64,000 bases of DNA, taken from NCBI RefSeq assembly GCF_018614955.1, contig NZ_JAGGNV010000003.1, forward strand, positions 1 through 64,000, written 5' to 3'. This stretch comes from Variovorax paradoxus. Lineage in GTDB: Bacteria > Pseudomonadota > Gammaproteobacteria > Burkholderiales > Burkholderiaceae_C. The position numbers and the translations under genes are program-made. Shown piece by piece: positions 18,658 to 28,281 of this stretch. The notes under the pieces were generated by a model, which worked only from the letters and a program-made list of their open reading frames with translations, was not told the origin of the DNA and searched no databases. Position 1 is the first letter of the stretch, and every line of letters starts with the position of its first letter.

Positions 18658-19208
18658 CGTGTGCTCCAGGTGGATGGGCCGCCGGTCGATCGCGTGCGCA
18701 GCATCAGCAGGGCAGGGCCGTCGGGCGTCATGACTTCTCCGTGCGCAACGAAGCCGGCCTTCGCGTAGCTGCGGATGGCGCGCCCGTTGTCCGGCGAAGG
18801 ATCGGTTTGCACTTTGCTGACCTCGGGGTCCAGCAACAGGCGGTCGACGAATGCGCGCGCCATCGCGCTGCCGAGGCCCGCTCCGAGCTCTTCCGCGTTG
18901 GCAAGGAACTGGTCGATGCCGCGCGCACCGGGGTCGGTTTCTTCCTCCCACCAGCCGTCGCCGGAACCCATGACTACGTAGCACTGGATGAAGCCGATGG
19001 GGCGAGCTCCGAGCAGGGCGATATAGCCGCGCGTTGTGTCGCGGCCGGCGTCGGTCAACGGCGCGAACTCCTCTTCGACCTCGGCTCGCGTGGGGGAGGG
19101 CTGCCACCATTCGCTGACGTGCGGACGGCACAGCCATTCGTGAAGCATCGGAAGGTCCGTCATCTCGAGCGGCCGGAACGACAGGGATTCAGGCGGTTTT
19201 TCGCTCAT
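18654..19208 (-). CDS. aac(6'): AAC(6')-Ib-like aminoglycoside 6'-N-acetyltransferase
   Basis: 184-residue GNAT protein with striking resemblance to AAC(6')-Ib, which acetylates the 6'-amino group of tobramycin, amikacin and kanamycin. Shared segments recalled from that enzyme: GSGDGWWEEETDPGARGIDQ (81-100), DPEVSKVQTDPSPDNGRAIR, KAGF and TPDGPALLM. The Trp and Asp that change to Arg and Tyr in the fluoroquinolone-acetylating -cr variant are unchanged here (GDGWWEE and TPDGPA), so a normal aminoglycoside-type site is expected. ATG 19208 (MSEKPPESLS) overlaps the Nudix gene by 20 bases; an ATG at 19220 is an alternative. No integron or transposon flanks it and base composition matches its neighbours, so it looks native. 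Confidence 0.85.
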   Translation of the reverse strand: MSEKPPESLSFRPLEMTDLPMLHEWLCRPHVSEWWQPSPTRAEVEEEFAPLTDAGRDTTRGYIALLGARPIGFIQCYVVMGSGDGWWEEETDPGARGIDQFLANAEELGAGLGSAMARAFVDRLLLDPEVSKVQTDPSPDNGRAIRSYAKAGFVAHGEVMTPDGPALLMLRTRSTGGPSTWSTR

Positions 19209-19671
19209 GGTGGACCACATGTTCGAACGGAAGCGCAGGCGACGCCAGCGCGCGCGCCAGGAACGACGGCCGGATATCGAGTTCGCCGAGCCTTGCGCAG
19301 TCGAACCACTCGAAGGTCAACGCGAGTTCGCCCTCGCTGCCCATGAAGGGCCCGGGTCCTGCGAGCAGGCGCGAACCCGGGGAGAGCTCTGCCAGGAAGT
19401 ACAGGCCGATTTCGTGGTGCTCCCGCCCGCGGTAGTTGAAGAAGTTCTCCACCACCCACAGCATGCGTTCGCAATGCACGGTCTCCGCCAGTTCTTCCTG
19501 CAGCTCGCGCACGACTGCGGCGGCAGCGGTCTCGCCGGGCTCGACCCGTCCGCCGGGCACCGACCAGAACGGATCGCCCTCGATGCGGTGCAGCAGCACA
19601 GCGCCCTCGTGCAGCACGACCGCTGCGGCTCGCAGGTTGAAGCGATGCGTGTCGGCGTCGAAAGAGATCAT
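19189..19671 (-). CDS. Nudix hydrolase
   Basis: 160 residues with a complete Nudix box, GGRVEPGETAAAAVVRELQEEL (positions about 43-64; consensus G-x5-E-x7-REUxEExGU), which binds Mg2+ and cleaves nucleoside diphosphate-linked substrates. Start ATG 19671 (MISFDADTHRF); the frame continues upstream to 19737 but without a good initiation signal. Lies 22 bases after the NDH-2 gene and overlaps the AAC gene, so it belongs to the same transcription unit. Substrate unknown. Confidence 0.92.
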   Translation of the reverse strand: MISFDADTHRFNLRAAAVVLHEGAVLLHRIEGDPFWSVPGGRVEPGETAAAAVVRELQEELAETVHCERMLWVVENFFNYRGREHHEIGLYFLAELSPGSRLLAGPGPFMGSEGELALTFEWFDCARLGELDIRPSFLARALASPALPFEHVVHHERKTA

Positions 19672-19693
19672 GGCCGCCGGCGGAACCGTCCGC

Positions 19694-21040
19694 TCAGGAC
19701 TCTCCCTTGCCCCTGACCTCCGCCACCACCCGCGCATGCCGCTGGAAGCTCCAGTACGCGCTGGCCCAATCCATCAACACCACGATGCGGTTGCGGAAGC
19801 CGATCAGGAAATAGGCGTGCGCGAACAGCCAGAACAGCCAGGCCAGGCGGCCCGAGAAGCGCAGCGGCCCGAAGGGCGTGCCGAGGTCGACCACGGCCGA
19901 GTTGCGGCCGATGGTCGCGAGGTTGCCGTAGTCGCGGTAGCGGAAGGGCGCAGTCTCCTTGCCCGCGATGCGGCGCAGGATGTTCGCCGCTGCGGCACGG
20001 CCCATCTGCTTGGCGCCGGGCGAGACGCCGGGCACCGGCTTGGGCTCCTTGCCGGGCCGGTGGCTCATGGCGGCCGCGAGATCGCCGACCACGCTGATGT
20101 CCGGATGGCCCGGCAGGCTGAGGTCGGGCAGCACCTTGACGCGGCCGGCGCGGTCGGTCTCGGCGCCGGTCGCCTCACCCAGCAGCCGGCCCAGCGGCGA
20201 GGCGGCCACGCCGGCAGCCCAGATCACACAGTGGCAGTCGATGCGGTGGCTGCCGGTGCCCGCGCCGCCGTCGCTGAAGGGCGATTCGACCGTGAGCCCG
20301 GCCTCGTCGATGGCCGTGACCTTGGCATTGAGACGCACCTGCACGCCGAGCTTCTGCAGTTGCTCCAGCGCGCGCTGGCTCAGGCTTTCGGGCATGGCCT
20401 GCAGCACGCGCGGGCCGCCCTCGATCAAGAGTACCTCGGCGCTGCCCGGATCGATGCGGCGGAACTCGCCTTCCAGCGTGTGGCGCGCGATCTCGGCCAG
20501 CGTGCCGGCCATCTCGACGCCAGTGGGGCCGGCGCCGATCACCGCGAAGGTCAGCAATGCACGGCGCCGCACCGGGTCGGCTTCGATCTCGGCGGCCTCG
20601 AAGCTCATCAGCACGCGGCGGCGGATCTCGAAGGCATCGGCCAGGGTCTTGAGGCCCGGCGCCACCCGGGCCCAGCCGTCGTTGCCGAAATAGCTGTGGG
20701 TGGCGCCGGCGGCCACGATCAGGTGATCCCACCCGAGGCGCGTGCCGTTGGCCAACTGCACCTCGTGCGCAAGCGGATCGATGTGCGCAACTTCGCCGAG
20801 CAGGGTGGTGATGTTGGGCTGGCGGCGGAACAGGAGTCGCACCGGCGCTGCGATCGAGGGCGCCGCCAGGCCGGCGGTCGCCACCTGGTAGAGCAGCGGC
20901 TGGAACAGGTGGTGGTTGGTCTTGTCGACGACGGTGACATCGACGTCGGCGCCCTGCAGCTTTCGCGCCGCCTCCAGGCCCCCGAAGCCGCAGCCGACGA
21001 TGACGATACGGGGGCGGCTGGAAGGGGTAGTCGTACTCAT
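19694..21040 (-). CDS. ndh: Type II NADH dehydrogenase (NAD(P)/FAD-dependent oxidoreductase)
   Basis: 448-residue flavoprotein that passes electrons from NADH to quinone at the inner face of the membrane. FAD dinucleotide motif IVIVGCGFGGLEAARKL at the N-terminus, NAD motif FAVIGAGPTGVEMAGTLAE mid-protein, FAD motif DISVVGDLAAA, and a hydrophobic C-terminal helix (LAWLFWLFAHAYFLIGFRNR) for membrane attachment as in Ndh. ATG 21040 (MSTTTPSSRPR) is chosen over 21073. Leads a same-strand run of six closely spaced genes and is divergent from egtB. Confidence 0.92.
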   Translation of the reverse strand: MSTTTPSSRPRIVIVGCGFGGLEAARKLQGADVDVTVVDKTNHHLFQPLLYQVATAGLAAPSIAAPVRLLFRRQPNITTLLGEVAHIDPLAHEVQLANGTRLGWDHLIVAAGATHSYFGNDGWARVAPGLKTLADAFEIRRRVLMSFEAAEIEADPVRRRALLTFAVIGAGPTGVEMAGTLAEIARHTLEGEFRRIDPGSAEVLLIEGGPRVLQAMPESLSQRALEQLQKLGVQVRLNAKVTAIDEAGLTVESPFSDGGAGTGSHRIDCHCVIWAAGVAASPLGRLLGEATGAETDRAGRVKVLPDLSLPGHPDISVVGDLAAAMSHRPGKEPKPVPGVSPGAKQMGRAAAANILRRIAGKETAPFRYRDYGNLATIGRNSAVVDLGTPFGPLRFSGRLAWLFWLFAHAYFLIGFRNRIVVLMDWASAYWSFQRHARVVAEVRGKGES

Positions 21041-21178
21041 CCGCCGGATGATACGCAGGGCTCTGGCACGCACCAGCGTCTTGTGCCAAAGTGTCGCGCT
21101 CGACTGCGCGGGCTTGTCCTACGGCGCCTGCCTGTCTCCATGGGCTAAAAACCTTTCGATCCAAAAATTGGAGACCCC

Positions 21179-22428
21179 ATGAATCTCATCCGGCCGGCCG
21201 CGCCCGCTGCAGACGCGCTGCGCGATCAGTTCCAGGCGGTGCGTGCGCAAAGCCTCGCGCTCGCGGCGCCTCTCTCGGCCGAAGACCAGTGCATCCAGTC
21301 GATGCCCGATGCCAGTCCGACCAAATGGCACCTGGCCCACACCACCTGGTTCTTCGAAACCGTGCTGCTGCAGCCGCATGCGACGGGCTACCGCGTCTTC
21401 GATCCGCGTTTTCACTATCTCTTCAACTCCTACTACGAGGCGCTGGGGCCGCGCCATCCGCGCCCGCAGCGCGGGCTCTTGACGCGGCCTTCGCAAGGCG
21501 AGGTGCACGCGTACCGGCGCCACGTCGACGAGGCGGTGCAGGCGCTGCTCGAGACGGCGGGCGAGGGCGGGGACTGGGATGCGATCGCGGCGATCGTCAC
21601 CCTCGGCCTGCACCACGAGCAGCAGCACCAGGAGCTCATCGTCACCGACATCCTGCATGCCCTGTCGTGCAACCCGCTGCTGCCCGCGTACCGGGCTGCG
21701 GCAGGGCCCGCGCTGCGGCTCGCCTCGGTGCCGCAGCCGATGCAATGGCTGCCGCAGCCCGGCGGGCTGGTCGAGGTCGGCCACCGCGGCGACGGCTTCG
21801 CCTTCGACAACGAGACGCCGCGCCATCAGGCGCTGCTGCGGCCCTATGCCATCGCCGACCGGCTGGTGAGCTGCGGCGACTACGCGCAGTTCATTGCCGA
21901 CGGCGGCTACCAGCGGCCCGAGCTCTGGCTGTCCGACGGCTGGGCCGGGGTGCAGGCCCAGGGCTGGCGCTGCCCGGCCTACTGGTTGGCGCCCGACGAT
22001 CCGCGGCTTGCCCACCAGGGCACGACCGCGGGCTGGCAGGTCTTCGGCCTGCACGGCGTGCGGCCGCTGGAACCCGAGGCGCCGGTGGCCCAGCTGAGCT
22101 TCTATGAAGCTGCGGCCTTCGCCGAATGGGCCGGTGCGAGGCTGCCGACCGAGTTCGAATGGGAGGCCGCCCACGACGCGCCCGGCATCACGCAGATGAG
22201 CGGCCATGCGTGGCAGTGGACGCGCTCCTCCTACGATCCGTACCCGGGCTTTCGCCCGCTCGCGGGCATCGCGGCGGAGTACAACGGCAAGTTCATGATC
22301 GGCCAGCTGGTGCTGCGCGGCGGCAGCGTCGCCACGCCCGAAGGGCACACGCGCCCCAGCTACCGCAACTTCTTCCCGCCGGCCGCGCGCTGGCAGTTCT
22401 CCGGGCTGCGGCTCGTGAAGGAGCTCTG

Positions 22429-22429
<1 letters not shown>
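21179..22429 (+). CDS. egtB: Ergothioneine biosynthesis sulfoxide synthase EgtB
   Basis: Non-haem iron enzyme that joins hercynine to a thiol (gamma-glutamylcysteine or cysteine) with O2. 416 residues: N-terminal DinB-like helical domain to about 160, then an FGE-sulfatase-like domain. Iron His ligands are expected in TKWHLAHTTWFFE (His51/His54) and LHHEQQHQELIVTD (His146, His150). GHAWQWTRSSYDPYPGF and RGGSVATPEGHTRPSYRNFF are family landmarks. GGAG lies about 6 bases before ATG 21179. The stop overlaps the egtD start (TGATG), so the two are co-translated. Choice of thiol donor cannot be decided by sight. Confidence 0.95.
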
Positions 22430-23415
<986 letters not shown>

Positions 23416-23453
23416 CAGGGCTGCCCGCGTTCGCCGGGCACACGGAGATTTTC

Positions 23454-23735
23454 ATGAAAGCAACCTGGAACGGCGTCACTGTCGCCGAGAGCGACGACAC
23501 CGTGCTCGTCGAGGGCAACCACTACTTCCCCATGAGTTCGCTCAACCGCGACTATGTGACCTTCAGCAACCACAAGACCACCTGCCCCTGGAAGGGCAGC
23601 GCGAGCTACTACTCGCTGCTGGTCAACGGCGAGCTCCACACCGACGCCGCGTGGTACTACGCCGACCCCAAGCCCGAAGCCGAGATGGTCCGGGACCGCG
23701 TCGCCTTCTGGAAGGACGTGAAGGTGACGGAGTGA
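23454..23735 (+). CDS. DUF427 domain protein
   Basis: 93-residue cytoplasmic protein of the DUF427 beta-tent family: KATWNGVTVAESDDTVLVEG, YYFP-type segment HYFPMSSLN, CPWKGSASYYSL and the terminal WYYADPKPEAEMV. Function unknown; homologues are often found with redox or thiol genes. ATG 23454 is preferred because GGAG lies 6 bases upstream; frame stays open to 23355 inside egtD. Its last codons overlap a GTG start (GTGA at 23732-23735), coupling it to the dioxygenase. Confidence 0.9.
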   Translation: MKATWNGVTVAESDDTVLVEGNHYFPMSSLNRDYVTFSNHKTTCPWKGSASYYSLLVNGELHTDAAWYYADPKPEAEMVRDRVAFWKDVKVTE

Positions 23736-24475
23736 GCGGCGGCCTCTTCAATCCGCCGTTCACGCCACCCGATCGACTCGCCGCCGCATTGCGCCAGGAC
23801 GGCTACGCCGTCCTGAGTCCGCAAGGCGTGGCCGAGTGGCTGGAAACCTCGCTCACCGAATTCGATGCGCTGTGCGGCGACTGGGACCAGCTGCCGCCCG
23901 ACGAATACCTGAAGGACGGCGGCCGCTATCGCACGCGGCGCCATGCCTGCTTCACGGTCGAGGACGCAGCGCTCGAACAGGTGCCGCACCGCGCGCACTG
24001 GCAGCCGGTGGAATACAACGCGCTGCACGGCGGCATGCAGCGCTGGTTCGCGCCGATGGAGGCGGGGACGCTCGCGCAGCCCGCATGGCAGCGGCTGCTG
24101 CGCGGCCTGGGCAGCGTGGCGAGCGGCCTGCGCGGCACGCAGCGCTGGTACGTGGAGGCGCACCAGTTCCGCATCGACACCGCCGACGGCATCGGCCGGC
24201 CGACGCCGGAAGGCGCGCACCGCGACGGTGTCGACCTGGTGGCGGTCGCGCTGGTCCGGCGCCACAACATCAAGGGCGGCGAAACGCGCGTGTTCGAGGC
24301 CGCGGGCCGCCGCGGCGAGCGCTTCACGATGACCGAGCCCTGGACGCTGCTCCTGCTCGACGACGCACGCGTGATCCACGAGTCGACGCCGATCCAGCCG
24401 CTGGTCGAAGGCCAGCCGGGCTGGCGCGACACCCTGGTCGTGACCTGCCGCGCCGGCGCATTTCAAGGCGATTGA
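23732..24475 (+). CDS. 2-oxoglutarate/Fe(II)-dependent dioxygenase family protein
   Basis: 247 residues. Belongs to the 2OG-Fe dioxygenase family that includes bacterial free L-isoleucine hydroxylase (IDO). Iron ligands are visible as His163-x-Asp165 (GAHRDGVDLVAVAL) and His216 (ARVIHESTP), with Arg232 (GWRDTLVVTCR) placed for 2-oxoglutarate. GTG 23732 is the likely start since it overlaps the DUF427 stop; no ATG fits. It is the fourth and last gene of the egtB-egtD-DUF427 run. Hydroxylation of a free amino acid or of an ergothioneine intermediate is possible; neither is proven. Confidence 0.88.
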   Translation: MSGGLFNPPFTPPDRLAAALRQDGYAVLSPQGVAEWLETSLTEFDALCGDWDQLPPDEYLKDGGRYRTRRHACFTVEDAALEQVPHRAHWQPVEYNALHGGMQRWFAPMEAGTLAQPAWQRLLRGLGSVASGLRGTQRWYVEAHQFRIDTADGIGRPTPEGAHRDGVDLVAVALVRRHNIKGGETRVFEAAGRRGERFTMTEPWTLLLLDDARVIHESTPIQPLVEGQPGWRDTLVVTCRAGAFQGD

Positions 24476-24540
24476 TGCCACCTGCCGGGCCGTAGCCGTC
24501 CTACAGTCCGGCCCTCTCCCTGGATGTAAATTCGGGGTCC

Positions 24541-24557
24541 GGCTCGCTCTGCGAGCC
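24541..24557. promoter_or_regulatory. Perfect 7-bp hairpin in the usp leader
   Basis: GGCTCGC-TCT-GCGAGCC, 23 bases before the universal stress protein ATG. A second inverted repeat, GGGCCG (24487-24492) with CGGCCC (24509-24514), lies upstream after the dioxygenase stop. Neither is followed by a T-tract. Could be an mRNA leader structure or an operator. Confidence 0.35.
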
Positions 24558-24579
24558 CTGCGAACGAAAGAGGTCTGCC

Positions 24580-25017
24580 ATGTTCAATCACATCCTGGTT
24601 CCGATCGATGGATCCGAAACGTCGATGCTTGCGGTCAGCAAGGCCAGTGGACTGGCGCTGGCCTTCGGCAGCCGCATCACCCTGATCCACGTGGTGGACA
24701 ACTATCCCTTCATCGGCGTGGGCGCCGACTATGCGCTCGGCCAGAACGAATACCTCGCCGCCGCCACCAGCAGCGCCAATGCGGCGCTGGCGCGCGGCGT
24801 CGCGGCGCTGGCGGCCGAAGGGCTGCACAGCGACCAGCGCGTGATCGACGGCCACGTGGTGCACGAAGGCATCGTCGATACCGCCGAGGCGATCGGGGCC
24901 GACCTGATCGTCATGGGCTCGCACGGGCGCTCTGGCATCGAGAAGCTGCTGCTCGGCAGCGTGACGCAGCGCGTGCTGCAGGATGCCAAGATCCCGGTGC
25001 TGGTCGTCAAGGGCTGA
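24580..25017 (+). CDS. Universal stress protein (UspA family)
   Basis: 145-residue single-domain Usp. N-terminal FNHILVPIDGSETSMLAVSKA and the C-terminal ATP-binding pattern G-x2-G-x9-G-S (GSHGRSGIEKLLLGS) are intact, so the ATP-binding subclass is predicted. Cytoplasmic, induced by stress in relatives. GAGG (aaagaggtctgcc) lies 8 bases before the ATG. Stands alone between the ergothioneine cluster and the convergent rluA. Confidence 0.95.
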   Translation: MFNHILVPIDGSETSMLAVSKASGLALAFGSRITLIHVVDNYPFIGVGADYALGQNEYLAAATSSANAALARGVAALAAEGLHSDQRVIDGHVVHEGIVDTAEAIGADLIVMGSHGRSGIEKLLLGSVTQRVLQDAKIPVLVVKG

Positions 25018-25037
25018 GGACCAGGGGCGAGAGACTC

Positions 25038-25679
25038 TCAGGCGAAGGGCGGCGGACTTTCGAAGCGGCGCACCCGCCCGTCGGCAGGGTGCACGAACTC
25101 GAGCGCGCTCGCATGCAGCAGCAGCCTCGGCGCGCGCGGCCGCACTTCCTCGCTGCCGTAGAGCGCATCGCCGAGGATCGGATGGCCGATCGACAGCAGA
25201 TGAACCCGCAACTGATGGCTGCGGCCGGTCAGCGGCTCCAGCCACAGGTGGCTGGCATGGCGCTCGCGCAGCTGACGCTTCACGCGCCATCGCGTCTGGC
25301 TGGGCTTGCCTGATTCGGGGTCGATCTTCTGCAGCGGCCTTCGCGGCCAATCGGCTGCCAGCGGCGCGTCGATCAGCGCCCATTCATCGGACAGCGGCAG
25401 CAGCCCGTCGACGATGGCTTCATACACCTTGTGCATGCGCCGCTGGGCGAAGGCATCGCCCAGCGCGCGCTGCATCGCCGGGCTGCGCGCCATCAGCACC
25501 AGGCCGCTGGTGGCCATGTCGAGCCGGTGCACCACCAGCGCATCGGGCCAGCGTGCGACGGCGCGCGCGCTGAGGCAGTCCTGCTTGTCCTCGCCGCGGC
25601 CGGGCACGCACAGCAGGCCGGCCGGCTTGTCGAGCACCAGCAGATGGGGGTCTTCGTGGATCACGCTGAGTGAAGTCAT
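25038..25679 (-). CDS. rluA: RluA-family RNA pseudouridine synthase
   Basis: 213-residue synthase that converts uridine to pseudouridine in 23S rRNA (746) and tRNA (32) in E. coli. Catalytic Asp54 lies in VVHRLDMATSGLVL; LEPLTGRSHQLRVHLLSIGHPILGD is the second core motif. No S4 domain, consistent with RluA rather than RluC/D. ATG 25679 is chosen; a GTG one codon earlier is possible. Divergent from an MFS gene with 47 bases between starts. Confidence 0.92.
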   Translation of the reverse strand: MTSLSVIHEDPHLLVLDKPAGLLCVPGRGEDKQDCLSARAVARWPDALVVHRLDMATSGLVLMARSPAMQRALGDAFAQRRMHKVYEAIVDGLLPLSDEWALIDAPLAADWPRRPLQKIDPESGKPSQTRWRVKRQLRERHASHLWLEPLTGRSHQLRVHLLSIGHPILGDALYGSEEVRPRAPRLLLHASALEFVHPADGRVRRFESPPPFA

Positions 25680-25726
25680 CACCGAGTGAGTCTAGGAGTC
25701 TTTGGCGCTCGGCTATCCTCGATGCA

Positions 25727-26965
25727 ATGTCCGCCCGCGCCGCCTCGCCGAATTTTTCCGATCTCACGCGCGAGCGGCCCTTCATGCGGCTATGGACCGC
25801 GCGGCTCTTCGGCAGCGCGGCCGCCCAGATGCAGCTGGTCGCGATCGGCTGGCACATGTACGAGCTGACCGGCAGCGCCTGGGACCTGGGCCTGGTCGGG
25901 CTCTACCAGTTCGTGCCGGCGCTGCTCTTGGCGCTACTGGCGGGCCACATCGTCGATCGCCACCATCGCGGCCGCATCGTCGCGGCCTGCCTGGCGGTGC
26001 AGGGTGCAGTCGCGCTGGTGCTGCTCGGCGCCGTCTATACGCATCAGGACTCGCGCGGATTGCTGCTCGGCCTGTCGCTGGTGCTGGGCGCGGTGCGCGC
26101 CTTCCAGATGCCGGCGCAGCAGGCGCTGACGCCGCTGCTCGTGCCGCCGCTGATGCTGCCGCGCGCGATGGCCTTCAGCTCGGCCGGCATGCAGGGCGCG
26201 ATCATCGGCGGGCCGGCGCTGGGCGGCCTGCTGTTCGCCGCGGGCACGGGCGTGGTGTACGGCGCGAGCCTGCTGTTCTTTGCCGTCGGCAGCCTGCTCT
26301 TGATGCAGCTGCGCTACGACCACATGCCGGCGCCGCGCGAGCCGGTCACGCTCGCCACGGTGCTGGCGGGCGTGAACTTCATCTGGAAACGCAAGCCCGT
26401 GCTCGGCGCCGTCTCGCTCGACCTCTTCGCGGTGCTGCTCGGCGGCGCGGTCGCGCTGCTGCCGATCTTCGCCAAGGACATCCTGCACACCGGCCCCTGG
26501 GGGCTGGGCCTGCTGCGCAGCGCGCCGGCGGTCGGTGCGCTGGCAATGTCGATCATGCTGACGCGCCGGCCCATCGAGCGCCACGTGGGGCGCACGCTGC
26601 TGATGGCGGTGGGCGCGTTCGGGCTCTGCATGATCGTGTTCGGCTTCTCGCGCAGCTTCCTCGTCTCGTTGGTGGCGCTGGCGATCTCGGGCGGCGTCGA
26701 CATGGTCAATGTCGTGATCCGGCAGACGCTGGTGCAGCTCGAGACGCCGGACGCGATGCGCGGCCGCGTGAGCGCCGTCAACTCGATCTTCATCGGCGCC
26801 AGCAACCAACTCGGCGAGTTCGAGTCGGGGGCCACGGCGGCGCTGCTGGGGCCGGTCGGCTCGGTGGTGACGGGCGGCGTCGGCACGGTGCTGGTGGCGC
26901 TCGCATGGTTCCGGCTCTTTCCCTCGCTTGCGCAGCGTGACCGGATCGTCAGATCAGAAGTGTGA
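25727..26965 (+). CDS. MFS transporter (EntS/DHA3-like exporter)
   Basis: 412-residue inner-membrane protein with 12 predicted segments. The cytoplasmic loop 2-3 motif reads GHIVDRHHRGRI and loop 8-9 has RRPIERHVGRTL. It resembles the EntS/macrolide-type DHA3 drug and siderophore exporters, but no siderophore genes are near. ATG 25727 gives MSARAASPNFSDL. The last 12 bases overlap the convergent ferredoxin gene. Confidence 0.9.
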   Translation: MSARAASPNFSDLTRERPFMRLWTARLFGSAAAQMQLVAIGWHMYELTGSAWDLGLVGLYQFVPALLLALLAGHIVDRHHRGRIVAACLAVQGAVALVLLGAVYTHQDSRGLLLGLSLVLGAVRAFQMPAQQALTPLLVPPLMLPRAMAFSSAGMQGAIIGGPALGGLLFAAGTGVVYGASLLFFAVGSLLLMQLRYDHMPAPREPVTLATVLAGVNFIWKRKPVLGAVSLDLFAVLLGGAVALLPIFAKDILHTGPWGLGLLRSAPAVGALAMSIMLTRRPIERHVGRTLLMAVGAFGLCMIVFGFSRSFLVSLVALAISGGVDMVNVVIRQTLVQLETPDAMRGRVSAVNSIFIGASNQLGEFESGATAALLGPVGSVVTGGVGTVLVALAWFRLFPSLAQRDRIVRSEV

Positions 26966-27235
26966 GAAGGCGTAGGGCACGTCGAGCGTGACATCGCCCA
27001 GCGGCTCGGCCACGCAAGGCAGGATCCAGCCCTCGGCCTTCTCGTCGGCGCTCACGCCTGGCCACTCGATGCGGTAGCGGATCTCGCCGGCGCTCAGCTT
27101 ACAGATGCAGGTGCGGCAGGTGCCGTTGCGGCAGGAACTCGGCAGCTCGACGCCGGCCGCATCGGCGGACTGCAGCAGCGTGAGCCCGGACTCGGTGTCG
27201 AAGTCGAAGCCGGCGGGCTGGATGCGCGCCTTCAT
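26954..27235 (-). CDS. Plant-type 2Fe-2S ferredoxin
   Basis: 93-residue electron carrier. Cluster ligands Cys35-x4-Cys40-x2-Cys43 ([15 protein letters not shown]) and Cys74 (WILPCVAEP) match the plant-type [2Fe-2S] fold. Stand-alone, without reductase domain. The start overlaps the VF530 gene stop (ATGA, 27232-27235), so it is the third cistron of a small operon beginning at 27635. Redox partner unknown. Confidence 0.93.
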   Translation of the reverse strand: MKARIQPAGFDFDTESGLTLLQSADAAGVELPSSCRNGTCRTCICKLSAGEIRYRIEWPGVSADEKAEGWILPCVAEPLGDVTLDVPYAFSHF

Positions 27236-27492
27236 GGCGGCGTGCCGCGCGACGCCTGTCGGCGTTCTTCGCGCAGCATGAAGAGGTAGAGGCTTTCGAC
27301 CTTCTCGCGCGCCCACGGCGTCTTGCGCAGGAACTTGAGGCTGGAGGCCACGCTCGGGTCGCTGGTGAAGCAGCGCAGCGGGATGCGCTCGCCCAGGCCC
27401 TGCCAGCCATAGTGCGCCGCCAGCGCCGTCACGATGGCCTCGAGCGTGAGCCCGTGCAAGGGATTGCGGGGCTGCTGCGGCGCCGTCGTCAC
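27232..27492 (-). CDS. VF530-family (DUF2132) DNA-binding protein
   Basis: 86 residues matching the VF530 family: [41 protein letters not shown] and [15 protein letters not shown]. The family has a helical fold described as DNA binding; biological role unknown. Start is GTG at 27492, because the family N-terminus begins here and the GTG overlaps the preceding stop codon (GTGA). The same frame runs further upstream only as antisense or shadow sequence. Confidence 0.88.
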   Translation of the reverse strand: MTTAPQQPRNPLHGLTLEAIVTALAAHYGWQGLGERIPLRCFTSDPSVASSLKFLRKTPWAREKVESLYLFMLREERRQASRGTPP

Positions 27493-27635
27493 TTGTTCTT
27501 GAGCTTGCCGCGCGGGATCACCGCGGTGGTGATGGTGCGCACCGGTTCGATGCCTGCGCCCGGCGGCTTCGGCGGGGAGCTGTCCTTCTTGGGTTTCTTG
27601 GCTTCCTTGTTGCTGCGCTGTTGACTCTTGGCCAT
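27489..27635 (-). CDS. Small basic conserved protein, 48 residues
   Basis: [20 protein letters not shown] followed by a Pro-rich stretch and the C-terminal [16 protein letters not shown]. About a quarter of the residues are Lys or Arg. A strong GGAG lies 9 bases before ATG 27635, and the TGA overlaps the VF530 GTG start, so it is the first cistron of a three-gene unit. I recall near-identical small proteins annotated as hypothetical in Comamonadaceae. The charge suggests nucleic-acid or ribosome contact (inference). Confidence 0.8.
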   Translation of the reverse strand: MAKSQQRSNKEAKKPKKDSSPPKPPGAGIEPVRTITTAVIPRGKLKNK

Positions 27636-27727
27636 GGTGATTCTCCGGATGATGCGAGTGCAAATGCAACAAGCAGTTTAGCGGCGCGGCGACAATACGG
27701 CCCTTTACCGCTCGTCCCCCCGCATCC

Positions 27728-28243
27728 ATGTCCGACTACGAAGTTCGCCCCGCCACCATGCGCGATGCCAAGGCCATCGCCGAAGTCCACGCCGCCGCTG
27801 CCCGCGCCGCCTACACGGGCATCCTGCCCGAAGACCAGCTGCGCGCGCTCGCCCCGTCCACGCGCGAGGCGAAGTGGCGCGAGGCGATCGAGTTCAGCGA
27901 GCCGCAGGTGCATGTGGCGGTGCTGGGCGAGGAGGTGGTGGGCTTCGTCGGCTTCGACCGCTCGCGCGATGCCAAGACGCCCTCGACCACCGGCGAGATC
28001 TGGGCCATCTACGTCAAGCCCGAGCACTGGGGCAAGGGCGTCGGCGTCGCGCTGTGGGACGCCGCGCGCGACGGCCTCGAGGAGGAGGGCTGCACGCTGG
28101 TCACCATCTGGGTGCCGCTGCGCAACGACCGCGCGATGCGCTTCCACGAATTGGCCGGCTTCAAGCGCGAGATGAAGACCGCCAAGACGACCTCGATCGG
28201 CGGCATCAAGATCGAAGAGATCCGCTTGAAGCGCGATGTATAG
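27728..28243 (+). CDS. GNAT family N-acetyltransferase
   Basis: 171 residues. [21 protein letters not shown] at the N-terminus and acetyl-CoA-binding [20 protein letters not shown] (motif A, R/Q-x-x-G-x-G/A type) identify the fold; the C-terminal [15 protein letters not shown] is motif B. Substrate unknown. Divergent from the 48-residue basic protein with 92 bases between starts. Confidence 0.9.
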   Translation: MSDYEVRPATMRDAKAIAEVHAAAARAAYTGILPEDQLRALAPSTREAKWREAIEFSEPQVHVAVLGEEVVGFVGFDRSRDAKTPSTTGEIWAIYVKPEHWGKGVGVALWDAARDGLEEEGCTLVTIWVPLRNDRAMRFHELAGFKREMKTAKTTSIGGIKIEEIRLKRDV

Positions 28244-28281
28244 GCTCACCCCCAGGCTTGCCCACTTCGTGTGGCCGCCAA

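Noticed and set aside
18654..19208. AAC(6') gene as part of an acquired integron cassette
   Set aside because: No attC-like site, integrase or change in base composition; it overlaps its native neighbours on both sides.
24541..24557. Hairpin as intrinsic terminator of the ergothioneine operon
   Set aside because: No T-tract follows; the sequence after it is ctgcgaacg and leads into the usp ribosome site.
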